Shown here: positions 44,949-55,900 of the stretch, in pieces | Position numbering within the stretch: position 1 is the first letter of the stretch | Layout of the letters: each line of letters opens with the position of its first letter | Source of the DNA: Laburnicola sp. R22_1 | Taxonomy: Eukaryota > Ascomycota > Dothideomycetes > Pleosporales > Didymosphaeriaceae | Reading direction: 5' to 3' | DNA length: 64,000 nt | NCBI GenBank assembly: GCA_014281115.1 | Contig: JACONQ010000008.1 | Coordinates: 434,001 to 498,000, forward strand | Made by a program: the position numbers and the translations under genes | The notes under the pieces: model-generated | The model's input: only the letters and a program-made list of their open reading frames with translations | Database searches by the model: none | What the model was told of the DNA's origin: nothing

Positions 44949-47324
44949 CTAGCATATATGATAGTCGGTGCTTCCTCTCCGTCGCCGATCGTCGGGCGGC
45001 TGCAAAAGTACTACTGAGCTGACAAGTTTGACATGCTGCTCAACATCCTGTACTCGAGCTACCAAAAGCTGGTCCAATCCGACGATGCTCAAGACTGGGT
45101 CGCCGGCATGGCTTCCACGCAAACAAGTACCAAGGAAGAGCTTACTAGGGGCAGCAGAACTCCGCATGCAAAACAGGTCCTTCTTTTGCTCTACCAAGCG
45201 ATTGCAGATGAGGGAGTGTGTCGTGAACAGACTCGGGATGCTGCGCATGGCGGAGAATGCTTCTGAAGGGTCGTAGTCTCGGTATCGATGGCAGAAGGAG
45301 AGCCATTTCTGTGTTTTTCTCTTCTACACCGGGAACAGTAAATGTGTCTGGTATTCTTCCCCATAATGCTGAGCCCACAGACATATTTTCTCTTGCTCTC
45401 TTCGTCCACTTCTTATTCCGCAGAGAGAGAACCTGGTAAACAGGATACTGTCCTTGTTTGAACGTGTCCGGATTGTTCCTTACCCAGCTAAGAATTGAGC
45501 GAACATTGTCGATATGAAAATTCCTCTCAGAGTCTTTGAATTGGTTGCTCGTCGGATGTAATCGGAAGTAGGTAGCAATCTCGCCAATTTGGTAGGCTCG
45601 AACAGTCAACACGGTTCGTGCTTCGTTGAAACTGATGTGAGCTTTACCTAAGGCATCTCCTAGGTATATGCCATCTCTTGAATATGGGCCAAGTCTAGAA
45701 TGTGCCTTAGCATTCGCGTATGTACGAGTCACTCTGAGCTGGTCCAGATCACTGCTCTGTTCATGCTGGCTATTTGCAGACCAGTCAGGTACCCAGGAAG
45801 GCTGGCCTGGAACGCCCTATAGGACAGCTAGAAGAAGAATGTCTAGGTCTTTGGTCATGTGGACGATATGAGCGGTGAATGTCCGATATATGTCTCCGAC
45901 GTTGTGCGAATAGTCAGGTTGTGGGAGGGTGACTGCGCCGCCTCGTTCCAGAATGGCCCACATGCCAAATGCCATGTCCTTTGGATTGGTAGCTGTCCGG
46001 GAGCACAGTCCGGTTATGAACTGATTGATCGGGCGTTCCATCAAGTCGTAGCCAGAGAACAAGCCTGGATCTGTTGCGTGCATCTTCTTACGCTCATGTA
46101 GGAAAAGGAATGCAGTGAAGCCAATAAGTGCAGCGACTCCTCCCGCTACAGCAAGAGGGTTTGCAACTAGAAGAGAGTATAGAGAAAGGAGAGTTACGAT
46201 TACCACAGGTATCGTGTACCAGAAATGCATTCCCCAAAGTCGAGAGTACACTGCTCCAACACGTTGGGCGAAATCCTCGTAGTCATCCAAAGCAGATCTG
46301 TAACTCTGAGCATCTAAGAAACTTATCCTCGGGTTTCTAAGCCGTGCCCTGCATAGCGCAGCACTGATCCAGGCTGCCGGTAGGTAATTCCACTTATTCT
46401 CTACCATGTTGTCCAGAAATATCAAGCTCCGTTCGAAATTGAACCATGGGACATGAGCATCGCCACATACTACAATGGGTTTCGCAGCAAGCAGTAGTTC
46501 TTGGAAAGTCCATAAACGCGTAATCCAAGATTTAGACAAAAGTTCTTCGAGGTCATTGGAGGTTGTGTATCTGCCACCAAAGAGTGGTCTGAGGGGACAT
46601 AGCCATATTAGTGACCACCACTTAGGTGAACGACCTGGGTCCATTAGCAATTCGTAGCAAGCACGGATAGTTGTAAAGAGCTCTCGCACTTACTATTGGA
46701 GAATGGTAGTGGATGCCACGCAGGGTTCCATCGCGCAAGATAAAGTGGCCAGGCCGCAGCCGCATGACCGGGTATGTGCCATCGCGTGCGATAAAGTGAC
46801 CAGCCTGCAGCCGTAGGACGGGTTATCCATCTCTTTTCCAGGTGATGTTGCGCAAGTCGCGCAGTAGCCATATAAGCCATTGCTCTATCAGTGGCATCCG
46901 TTCCGTCTCCGAGCCAAATATACACACAATCAGCTAGCGAGTATATGTCACCCATGAGCGGTATCTGTCTTGATTTCTCTTCTAGGTCGTCCTGATTGAT
47001 ACAAACAGCATCAATCCATATTGTGAGCTTTTCGAGCTTTTTTCGTAGGTGTCGCAACGCCGAGTGGCAGTTACTTGTGACTTTGACTTGTACATCGTCG
47101 CATATTATGAAATCCGGCACTGGTGAGTAAGACCCCCAGACGTAGGACAAAGCTGTGAACTTTGGTTGATCGTCGAAAGCGACGGCGCGGAGGTGGCACT
47201 TGATTGTCTCATTGTCCGAATCTGAGGTTGAAGTAGCAATGGGAAGGATGTCGAGGACTCGGATGCTTTTCCGGCTTGAGGGGAGCAGGTGGGCTTGGTA
47301 GAGCGACGAAGTTTCACCCGGCAT
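44949..47324 (-). pseudogene. HET-domain (heterokaryon incompatibility) gene, broken
   Basis: Exon 1 is 47324-46694; a 59-nt GT-AG intron (46693-46635, branch-like gctaat) follows, and exon 2 starts at 46634. Exon 1 carries the HET block: 'ALSYVWGS', 'IWIDAVCINQDD', 'SRQIPLMGDIYSLADCVYIWLGD'. Exon 2 continues with 'SWITRLWTFQELLLAAKPIVV', two hydrophobic segments near 'IPVVIVTLLSLYSLLVANPL' and 'VAALIGFTAFLFL', and 'SRTATNPKDMAFGMWAI'. The frame is stopped by TAG at 45817-45819. The same frame resumes directly with 'GVPGQPSWVPDWSANSQ', a typical HET continuation. Near 45300 a frame change is needed to reach 'FCHRYRDYDPSEAFSAMRS', 'LICNRLVEQKKDLF' and 'GTCLRGSHAGDPVLSIVGLD', ending at 44949. 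No plausible intron removes the TAG. So the gene is probably dead, though exon 1 plus part of exon 2 could still make a truncated protein. Confidence 0.82.
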
Positions 47325-47820
47325 CTTCTGCTTATATTAATTTGCGGCTCTCGACTGGACGTGTCTTCATTAATGAAGGTCACATATAGCCAAGCTGAGC
47401 CGGACTTACGTTGTTGCTCGTGGCCCGGTTCCTAAAAATACAGTACTAGGACAAAATTTTGAGTACAGCGTGTTACTCCAAGATTGCAATACCAAGGTCA
47501 AATGTACTCAAACTTTTGTCCTGTAGCTGTAGTGCTATCTACCGGGAAATCCAGATACCAGGTTGTGAACCTCAGTTGGCGCATAGCTGTTCCGACTTGG
47601 TGCTCGATGGCTTGCAAGTCCTTACGTCAATATGTTTAATAAGAACGTCAGCCTCTGATAAAGTGGGCGGAGTAGTAACAGCTAGGAGGCTGAGCAACGT
47701 GAGGCATCAGTTGAAACATGTGAGCTTACCGTATTCGGTTAGCATCGTATAGAGTGTCACTCTTCTTCAGCCTTCCGCACCAACCTCACAGCTCAACGAG
47801 AGACTGTGATTCACCTAAAG
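47325..47820. other. Divergent intergenic region between the two HET genes
   Basis: 496 bp that should carry both promoters. An imperfect duplicated motif 'caagattgcaataccaaggtc' / 'ggacaaaattttgagtacag' type occurs around 47440-47525, where 'tttgtcct' and 'aggacaaaattttg' form a loose inverted pair. No gene supported. Confidence 0.4.
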
Positions 47821-49639
47821 ATGCGCTTGCTCAACACAACGACGCTGAAGCTACGAAGCTTTATCCGGGAGATCCCACCGTACGTTATACTGTCGCACAC
47901 ATGGGGTGACGGCGAGGTCACTTTTGACGACATCGATCAGCCATATGCGGAAAACATGGCAGGCTACAACAAGATAAGGAACTGTTGTAAGCAAGCTATC
48001 AGAGATGGATTCGAATGGGTCTGGGTAAGCAAATCCGGGATATGTGTGTCCTATCTCGCCGACTGGCAGCTCTGAAGATTGACACCTGTTGCATTGACAA
48101 GCGGAGTATGAGATGAGAGGACTCGATCTGCTTGGGTACTAACAACTCTTAGGCAGTTCGGAACTGAGCGAGGCCATCAATTCCATGTATAAGTGGTACT
48201 GGCGAGCGGAGATCTGCTACGCCTTCCTTGAGGGCGTGTTCCACGATCCCGAAGCGCATGACGATATTGACTTCTTTAGACTGCGTGACAGTAGATGGTT
48301 CTGGCGAGGATGGTGTCTGCAAGAGATATTAGCGCCCGCTGTTGTGGAATTCTACGGCTCCGATTGGACCTGTATTGGCACCAAATCCAGTGAGGTCGAC
48401 GCCATCTCGAGGATAAGGAACATCGCCAAAATATATCTTCTGGACCGGGAATCTATTGTGAAGGCCAGCATAGCCACGAAAATTAGCTGGGCGTCCCGAC
48501 GAGGGACAACTAGGCCAGAAGATATGGCATACTGTCTACTTGGTCTCGTAGGTGTCAACATGCCCTTGCTCTACGGTGAAGGAGGCAAAGCTTTCTTTCG
48601 TCTCCAACTGGAACTCATCAGGAAAACAAACGAACACACCATATTCGCTTGGAGCTGGCGCCCAAATATTTTCAACCGCTTTGTAATCGGTGGTGCAACC
48701 GGTATGCTTGCTCCTCATCCTGCAGCTTTTACCGACTCATCCATGATCGCCACCAAAAGTGACAAGTGGACCTTGACACATGAAGTGACAAACCGTGGGC
48801 TACACATAAACCTGCCGGTCATAAAACGGGAGGATGGGGACGTGTTGGCGCTCTTGAACTGCATGGATCCTTCCGGAGTGTCTATCTGCGTATGGCTCAA
48901 GAACATTGGCAACGGAAATTTTCAAAGGAGATTCCCTCACTCCATGCAACTGCATTATGCAAATCAAAGTCAAGATCAACAAAGCGTCCAATGGGAAGAT
49001 CTGTACATCATTGTTGAGAATCCAATGGAGAAGTACACCAGGAACACATTTCACAGAATGCGCATAATGCCTCCAAGCCCGTCAGTATTCTCCAAATTTC
49101 AACTGCGATTGTTGAGCCCTGTGGATTTAGGGTCCGTGGAATACAGCAGATACGTTCTCGGGCAGTCCAACGCGCCCATCACACTAAGCAAGAACGCCCC
49201 AGTCGGTCTGCATTTCGAGAGTGCGGCCACAAGATTCTTTGCCGTATGCGGGCATTATGGCCGGTCTATATGGATCGCCATAGAGGATGATGTGCTAGCT
49301 TCCGCGGTTGACGGCGTATTGTCGGAGGTGCTTCGACGATTCGAAACTACGAAAGATATATCGGTATATGTCAAGGATCGCTATACGAAACGGCTTGAAG
49401 ATGGAACAACCGTGAAACTATCGGCGAAAAAAGGGCTTCATCCCGAGCACGGCCGATGCTGGAATATAACCATCCAACTCGACTCACCATACCCTCACCA
49501 CCCACTTCAACCCCCAAATCTAAGCCCCCTCCCCTCCCCACCCCAACTCATCCCCATCACAAACACAAACAATACTACGTTCCCCAACAGCGCCACACCA
49601 TATACCCAACGTTCGTGTGAACAACAGCAGGAGGGATAA
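47821..49639 (+). CDS. HET-domain protein, apparently intact
   Basis: Exons 47821-48024, 48078-48105 (28 nt) and 48153-49639 encode 572 aa. The HET domain occupies the N-terminus: 'YVILSHTWGDGEVTFDDI', then 'WIDTCCIDKR' from the tiny exon joined to 'SSSELSEAINSMYKWYWRAE', then 'DSRWFWRGWCLQEILAP'. The following segment 'WASRRGTTRPEDMAYCLLGL' and 'MPLLYGEGGKAFFRLQLELI' is typical of the HET-E/HET-D type family. HET proteins trigger cell death when unlike individuals fuse, or after effector sensing. No NACHT or WD40 part follows; the rest (about 240-545) is unassigned. The last residues SCEQQQEG and the stop codon lie inside a retroposon insert (49615-49707). It is divergent to the broken HET gene. 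Confidence 0.88.
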
Positions 49640-49707
49640 CTGCTATTATTGTAATATTTTTTATTAGAAACCCCTTAGTCGCAAAAAAAAAAAAAAAAAA
49701 AAAAACC
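49615..49707 (+). mobile_element. Short family S retroposon tail with poly(A) and target duplication
   Basis: 93-bp insert 'gtgtgaacaacagcagg...' through 'ccccttagtcgc', a run of 23 A (49683-49705) and 'cc'. Perfect 13-bp direct repeats 'atacccaacgttc' lie at 49602-49614 and 49708-49720. The body matches the S 3' ends at 8771-8900 (reverse), 5190-5232 and 21840-21910, but it is unmutated here and has the longest A-run. This is the only S copy in the gene region and looks recent. It provides the HET stop codon (49637-49639). Confidence 0.9.
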
Positions 49708-50552
49708 ATACCCAACGTTCACAACATTGTCTTCTTGTATCACAGGTAGTTAACGATAATACTTACTTCTACTAACTTACCCTGTATAATAACCACTCAA
49801 CCCACTCAACCCACTATACCACAACCTATTTCCGAGTCTTAGAACCGCCTATATCCTTATCCTACATACCCACACCCCCCTCCCAAAACCCCCAACCAAC
49901 ACATTACACACACCCTTACCCTCCCCACCCACAAAACACCCCTAAACAACACCCTTACTCTACATAAACCCTCCTACTCTCTTAGCTCGCCTTACCTCGC
50001 CTCACCTCACCACACCTATACCTTATGTCTTCTCAATAGCGTTATCTACCTAGTAGAGTAGAGAAGTTTTAGTCTTAACAAACCACATGACTACTTTATC
50101 CTAGCGTGACGTGGCGTTTGGCCTGCTCACTCTCTTTCTCTTTGCTCGAGAAATGAAAATGGGGTAATGCTAGCGGCGTGTGTACTGTATAGTGTGTTAG
50201 TTGTAGTGATAGAGCATGCGTGATGTACCTCTTTCATGGCGTTGCATTCTATACCGATTCCGAAAGTGCGCCAAGTTTCCTCTTTGAAACAAGGTAGACG
50301 ATATACGTACATCCAGCCTGCATAGTACCTATGCTACCCACGATTAACAACACACGGCCACTAGACTTCTGTCCCGGGACGTGACAGGTACAAGACTTCA
50401 CAAGTCATGTATATAGCACGACATGTTGCATGCGCACAATCGTAGAGGTCACAACGGCTTTCCTTGGTATTATACACTATGTGTCTCCCATTTCTTCATC
50501 ATCGACGAAGCATTGCTACCATCTCCTTACACACCAACGTAGGTCCATGTCG
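49708..50552. other. Intergenic region, strongly G-poor in its left half
   Basis: From about 49490 (inside the HET C-terminal coding region) to about 50000 the plus strand is very poor in G and rich in C/A ('acccacacccccctcccaaa' style). After 50100 composition is normal. The right part is the 3' flank of the wall-protein gene. No gene or RNA recognised. Confidence 0.45.
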
Positions 50553-51510
50553 CTAGACAGTCATCAAAAGCGGCATGAACAAACCAGCCACGACGCCGAC
50601 CACAAGGACGAACGCAGCACCTTGCCCACGAGTAGCATCACCCTCGAACGGAGGCCCAGAAGTAGAGGCCGGGGCAGCACCACTGGAGGTCGCCATGGTC
50701 GTGCCCTTCGTAGTAGCCATTGAATCCGGAGGGCTGGTGGGTTCAGGCACGCCCGAAGGGCAATGCCAGTGGTCTCCATGCGGTTCGCAGAAAGCAGCTC
50801 CAGTCTCGGCCGGGTCCTCGTCCTCGTCCGTCTCTTTCGGGGGACTGGTGGGCTCCGGAACGCCAGAGGGGCAGTGCCAGTGGTCTCCGTGCGGCTCACA
50901 AGCAGCAGTGCCTGTGCCTGTCGGCTCAGGATGCTCATCTCCCGTCTCTTTGGGCCCGTCGCAGTGCCCTAGGGATTGTGTGTCAGTAAGTGTCTTGTCG
51001 TATCTAGTACAGCAGGACTAGGACAAAGGTCTGGTACTCAGACTCCTGTCCTGTTGCTGCACGAGTGAGAAACGTACAGTGGTCGCCATGCGGTGAACAG
51101 CCCGCGCTAGTAGGGCTCGGTGGAAGGGCAGTATTCTCTCCGCTCGAGGCCTCAGTCGTGCAAACCGAGACGGTGTTTGTCTCCGTGGTGATTGAGTAGC
51201 CGGCCGAGGTCAAGGCGGCAGCCTCGTAGATAGCGTAGGCAGTATAGCTGCCACCGGGGGAGGCACCGCTACCGAGGTATGTCTCGAGGGAAGTCCAGAT
51301 GTAGACGGTCGCGCCGGTGATTGGCTGACCCTCGGACCGTGAGAATCTCTGGTTCATGGACGACTTGAATTGCTCGACGTCGGTCACAGTCGTGGCGAAG
51401 GCAAGGGCAGTCTCAGTCGAGGTGACACACTGTGCGAGCGCCCCGCTGGCGAGCGCCATCACCATGATGACAGAAGCTGCCATGAAGGACGAAGTTGCGG
51501 TCGACAGCAT
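50553..51510 (-). CDS. Secreted GPI-type cell-wall protein with CxPHGDHWHC repeats
   Basis: Exons 51510-51078 and 50968-50553, total 282 aa. The 109-nt intron (GTACGT...CCTAG) joins the first repeat across the splice. A signal peptide lies at about 1-26. Residues about 27-135 form a compact domain ('CVTSTETALAFATTVTDVEQ', 'GATVYIWTSLETYLGSG'). Then three copies of a His/Cys motif appear, CSPHGDHWHC, CEPHGDHWHC and CEPHGDHWHC; the last two lie in a longer repeat continuing PSGVPEPTSPP. They are spaced by acidic, Ser/Thr/Pro-rich linkers. The C-terminus is Ser/Thr-rich then hydrophobic ('AAFVLVVGVVAGLFMPLL'), as in GPI-anchored wall proteins. The motif suggests metal binding (inference). A TATA-like ttataaa lies at 51605-51611 upstream. 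It shares a divergent promoter with the small cysteine-rich gene. Confidence 0.85.
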
Positions 51511-52182
51511 AGTTGATGAAGCCTTGCAGAGGGGATGAAGGTCAGAGTAGAGGTAGGGTGAGGAAGAAGGTGACGACGGACGGAGGCGATGGAGCGGGGG
51601 CTCGTTATAAACAGAGGTTGCACTGGCCACTTGGTGTAAAAGTGATCACGCACGCTTTTGCACCACACGGTGCTGGACGAAGGAGCCGCAGCCAAGACCA
51701 GGAGGGATGCCAAGGTAGGGTACCTTGATGAGCCCTGGAACCGCAAACCAGAGATTTGCCTATACGGGGGCGGTCTTGGTGTGGTTGTTCGAGGGCGCTG
51801 AGGAGACGCATGTCCATTCCCTCAGCCTCGCCGAGAGAATTGCTACGAGCCAAGACGCTGACGAAAGGACCTTGATGTCCGCTCCTTCTCTCTCCAGGAG
51901 CAACGGCCATCCAAAAGCCTTGGCACGGTGCGTTGGCAGTTGCACTCGACGGCGGAAGGAGCCACCCAGGCAGACAAACAGTGAGAGACAACGAAGCCTG
52001 CGCTCGCCATCAAGGTCCCCACAAGCTCTCCCTCGCACAAGATCAGCCATATAAATACGCACCTCTCCACCACCGAACCGAACCAAACCAACTCGACAGA
52101 CAGACAGACAACAACAACGACCTCAGCCAACAATCAACCTCTGTACACACCACTTCCCCAACCAACAAACAACAACAACACC
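51511..52182. other. Divergent promoter region of two secreted-protein genes
   Basis: 672 bp. TATA-like elements face each gene: ttataaa at 51605-51611 (minus gene, about 95 bp before its ATG) and tataaata at 52050-52057 (plus gene, about 126 bp before its ATG). The plus-gene leader is C/A-rich with 'gacagacagacaacaacaac'. No additional gene supported. Confidence 0.55.
52050..52057 (+). promoter_or_regulatory. TATA-like box of the small cysteine-rich gene
   Basis: Sequence tataaata, followed by a CT-rich start region (acctctccaccacc) and a long CA-rich leader to the ATG at 52183. Position and context fit a fungal core promoter of a strongly expressed small gene; not proven. Confidence 0.5.
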
Positions 52183-52431
52183 ATGCTCTCCCTCAAGCAC
52201 GTCCTCGCCATGGCCCTCCTCGCCCTCTCCGCCATGGCCGCCCCGCAGCCCATCCCCGACGCCCTCCAAGAGCGCCGCTGCATCCCCCCCAACAACTGCG
52301 GCGACCACCTAGGCAACTGCGAGTTCTGCTGCGGCCAGGGCGTCCGCCCCAACAGCGGCGTCTGCCACACTCACGGCGCTACGTGCTCCGACGGCACCCC
52401 CAAGTACCACTGCGACGACGCCTCTTTCTAA
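52183..52431 (+). CDS. Small cysteine-rich secreted protein (effector-like)
   Basis: Single exon of 82 aa. A signal peptide occupies about residues 1-20 (MLSLKHVLAMALLALSAMAA). The mature peptide of about 62 residues has eight cysteines in the order C, C, C, CC, C, C, C (from 'ERRCIPPNNCGDHLGNC', 'FCCGQ', 'GVCHTHGATC', 'KYHC'), enough for four disulphides. There is no transmembrane or GPI signal. Size, cysteine content and secretion signal are those of fungal effector or antimicrobial-type small proteins, but I do not recognise the family. It has a TATA-like box and a CA-rich leader, and it is divergently arranged with the wall-protein gene. Codon use is very C-ending, which suggests high expression. 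Confidence 0.82.
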   Translation: MLSLKHVLAMALLALSAMAAPQPIPDALQERRCIPPNNCGDHLGNCEFCCGQGVRPNSGVCHTHGATCSDGTPKYHCDDASF

Positions 52432-52914
52432 GTCTGCATCAACCACGCGGCCTTCACCTCGCCTCACCTCGCCTCACCCTGGAAAAGATGCCGGTTCGTC
52501 TGCCCTCTCCTGTGTTTTTGCTCATAGTTTGCTTACTTACTCGTGTGTAGATTCGGACTGTGCGATGGATGGAAACGTCTGGTCGGTATGGTATGGTATG
52601 AGCGGGGTTTTCTGACATCGTGGAGGCTGAGGTTCCGATGTAGCTGGTCTTTCTTCTTCTTCTTCACTGGCTGGTCAAGGCCGTCTTGCGGGAATGAATG
52701 GTATGCCGGACTATAGTTAGTCGACTGGCATTCCGGCGCGGCATCTAGATGCACACACGAAACAAAATCAAAAATCTTTCCCCATCAAATGTATGAGTCA
52801 TGGCGTCTGGCGTCAAGTAAGAAACAGTACTCGATCAATGCAATCATATACATTCCCCTACTCATGAAAGTAAAAAAAACGCCATCATCAATGCCGCTAA
52901 CAACGAAAACGCAT
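52432..52914. other. Convergent intergenic region
   Basis: 483 bp holding the 3' flanks of the cysteine-rich gene and of mms22. It contains 'cctcgcctcacctcgcctcac' near 52457-52477 and a 'cttcttcttcttc' run near 52652. No gene seen. Confidence 0.45.
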
Positions 52915-55900
52915 TTACACATCAACATCTCCAAAGAGACATCCACTCCCCTCCTCCCCCTCACCACCACCCCCCGTCCCCCCAGCCGCAAAAAACACCC
53001 CAAGAACCCCACCCAGCCTCGCCTTTTCCTCCCCAACAGTCCCAAGCTCAAACCCAACCTCCCGCTTCCCATGCCCCTGCCCAAAAAATATACCCTCGCC
53101 GTTTGCGCTCCAATTCGTTCTAACGCTCGCTTCAAGCCCGTCCCTCGAAAAAGACAGCAGGTCCGCGTATCTCGAGCGCACTCCATTCGCGTCGCCGCCA
53201 TACGTAGGAACCCTTTGCGGCACTTGATCACGCAGCATCTCATCCATGAACACGGCGAATTGCTTAAAGTACGTAGCGATAAGCGGCCTAGTCTCCGAGC
53301 CCGAGCACCTACCGCAAATGTATTCGAGCAGCGAGGAAATCGGTGTCGCGGCCTGGAGGACAAGACAAGTAGCGTGGAGGACATGCGGTTTCGCAACGAA
53401 GTCTCCATTCTCTTTGAGCTGTTCGGTGCTTCGAATGGCGGCATGCGATATGGCCACGAGACACTCGCAAACAGCCTGCACGTTGGCTTCGTCGCAAACT
53501 CGGACGTCGAAAAACATCACTTCTAGAATCGGGGTGAGAGACTGGAGGATCGGCTTTGCGATAATGAAGCCGATAGGCGAGGTGAAGGCCAGCTCAATGT
53601 ACGCGGGGTAGATGCCTCGGAGGAGGACGTCTCGGAGGGAAAATCGGTCTTTGGTCGGCGCTTCGTTTGTGCACAGCGCCGTCTGGAGCTGCTGGACGAG
53701 GTAAGGCTGGTTGCCGCCGGTAGCGGCTTGTTGCGCCACCGTCTGCATGAAGACCGAAAGCTGCTTTGCCGTACCCGATTTGCCAAGCTTGGGTGCATAC
53801 CCACAGAGACGGCCTACCACATACGTAGGATCAGCCGCCGGGAGGGGAAACGCAATCGAGTTGGTGAAGAAATCGAGGACCGGACATATGTCGGCGGTGT
53901 ACTGTTGGAGGAATTGTACGACTTTCTGGACAAACTCGACGTATGCGCCTGTGACGGTCGTTCTGGGGCCGAGTTGCTGGTAGTTGTTTTTCATGGCCGT
54001 CATGAAATCTTTCAGTATTGCACCGTAGTCCCCTTTCACCTCTACAACCTTATGAGGGTCCTGGTGGATAGTAGCATGGAAATCGTCTCGCATGTTGGCC
54101 AAGATGCTAGAGATCAACGTGAGTCGCCGCGTCCGCAGAGTATCAGCCCTTATGTCAAGTGATCCGGTGTCGTCGTTCTGGAAGAACGGCAGGTTTCTCA
54201 TCAGCGGATCATCGGGAGCGACACGAGCGATGGCGCTAAGTAATCGATGCTGGAACCTCAACAACGACTCTCGGTCGGCTAATGACACCATCAGTGCATT
54301 GAGAATATCGAGTCGGTGTTTCAAATAGGCCGTTGGATCGCATACTAGGACGGATGCCATAAAATACGGTCCAAATTTCTGCGTCTGTTCCGTGCGACGC
54401 AGCTGTTGCCAGGAGACTTGGCTGAAAGGATCGAGATAGAATGACCATGAACGGGCTCCCGATGACACTTGGCTACGGGCAGTGAGACACCATGTATCGA
54501 TGCAATCCATGAGCAGATTGTCGTCTGGCGACGCTTCAGCACCAAAGGCGTTGGAGATCAAGTGCCACAGTGGAGTGTGAAGAAAGTCGTCGGGCGGGAG
54601 CCCATCCGAGTCCATCCCCATAATATCATCAAGCTCTAGCGGCTCACCATAATCTTGACTTTCTTCGCTTTGCTCTTGGTTGATGATGTCGCTCGGAGGT
54701 TGGCGAGGAAGGTTTGCGAAGGCTCGAAGTACACCGAGAGCATCCCGGATGACGACCACCAATCGAGCGTCTTGAAGATGTGAAAGCTCGAGCACCTGAA
54801 CAAGACCTGAGTCCACAAGAAACTCTCTCAGGAAGTTCTGGCTATTGCGGACATCAATGGCTCTCAACATCCCCGCCATGCAGTCTCGTAGGGTAGCTAT
54901 GACCTGCTCCTGGTTCTTCTCTACAGTTTGTCGTACCATTAGCGAAGCGGCTTCCGAGTTGTTGAGCACTCCAGATTTCAAGTAATCCTCAGCTTCGATC
55001 CTGGCTAAGCGATATTGTTTTAATGTCTGCAGCATAATCTCGTTGTGCCATTTGGCAAACGGTTGAATGGAAATGTAAGGTTCGTTGGTTGCTAGCTGGA
55101 ATGCGGTCAAATTCGCCCACGCGCGGACGCTTATCCTGCATGCTTCTCGATGAGAATTCTCATGATGGACAAGGCTCTTGATGAGCTCTAGCTTAGGACG
55201 GCAAGATGGTGTCGAGGCCCGATACAAGGTGCAGAGTATGTCGTGGTGATTTCTTAAAGCCCCTAAACTTTCCGCTTCGAGTGGCTGATCCTTGGGATGG
55301 CTTCGCCCATGGTTCGGTATGAGCCGCAACACAACACTGCGAAGCTTCTTCTCTGCATAACGACTTTGCATTCCCTGTAGCCCAATGAATATGCATTTGA
55401 GAAATATATGAAACGACTTGTCGTTGGGTCCAATGTGTGAGGCGGATTCATTGTCGTTCTGTTCGAGAAAAAGCACTGAACCATTGCACTGCTCTCGTCG
55501 TAGATGTTTGAGACCATTTCTGGCCACGAAGAAGTCAAACATAACGTATAGAACCGGCTCGCATCGTCTCCAATGCCAGAAGTGAATCAATTCGTAGCAT
55601 CTCGTCAAGACTGCACGAACATAATCGTTCAAAGATGCGCTAGATGCTTTTGACGATTCAGGATACAAGGCAAGCAACCGCTGTACGAGTGCCCGGATTA
55701 CGGTCCAATTGTCCTGCTCAAATGAGGTTCGTCGACCTCTCATAGGAATTCCGCAGCTGTTGATTTCCACGAAGGGAAGCAGAGTGAAAACAGCGCCCCA
55801 TACTGATTCAAACACCTCCAGATGGATCGCTTCCTGGGCTCTAGGGGAGAGTTCTTGGCCGACAAGATCCCAGAAAGTGTTGCCTGGTATGTTGGCTTCA

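Noticed and set aside
46635..46693. Frameshift between the first two HET pseudogene frames
   Set aside because: A canonical 59-nt intron (GTAAGT, gctaat, cccag) restores the frame to SRSPKWWSLIW, so this is splicing and not damage.
50575..51021. 148-codon plus frame opposite the wall-protein gene
   Set aside because: Complement of the CxPHGDHWHC repeats; the minus strand has the signal peptide, repeats and GPI tail.
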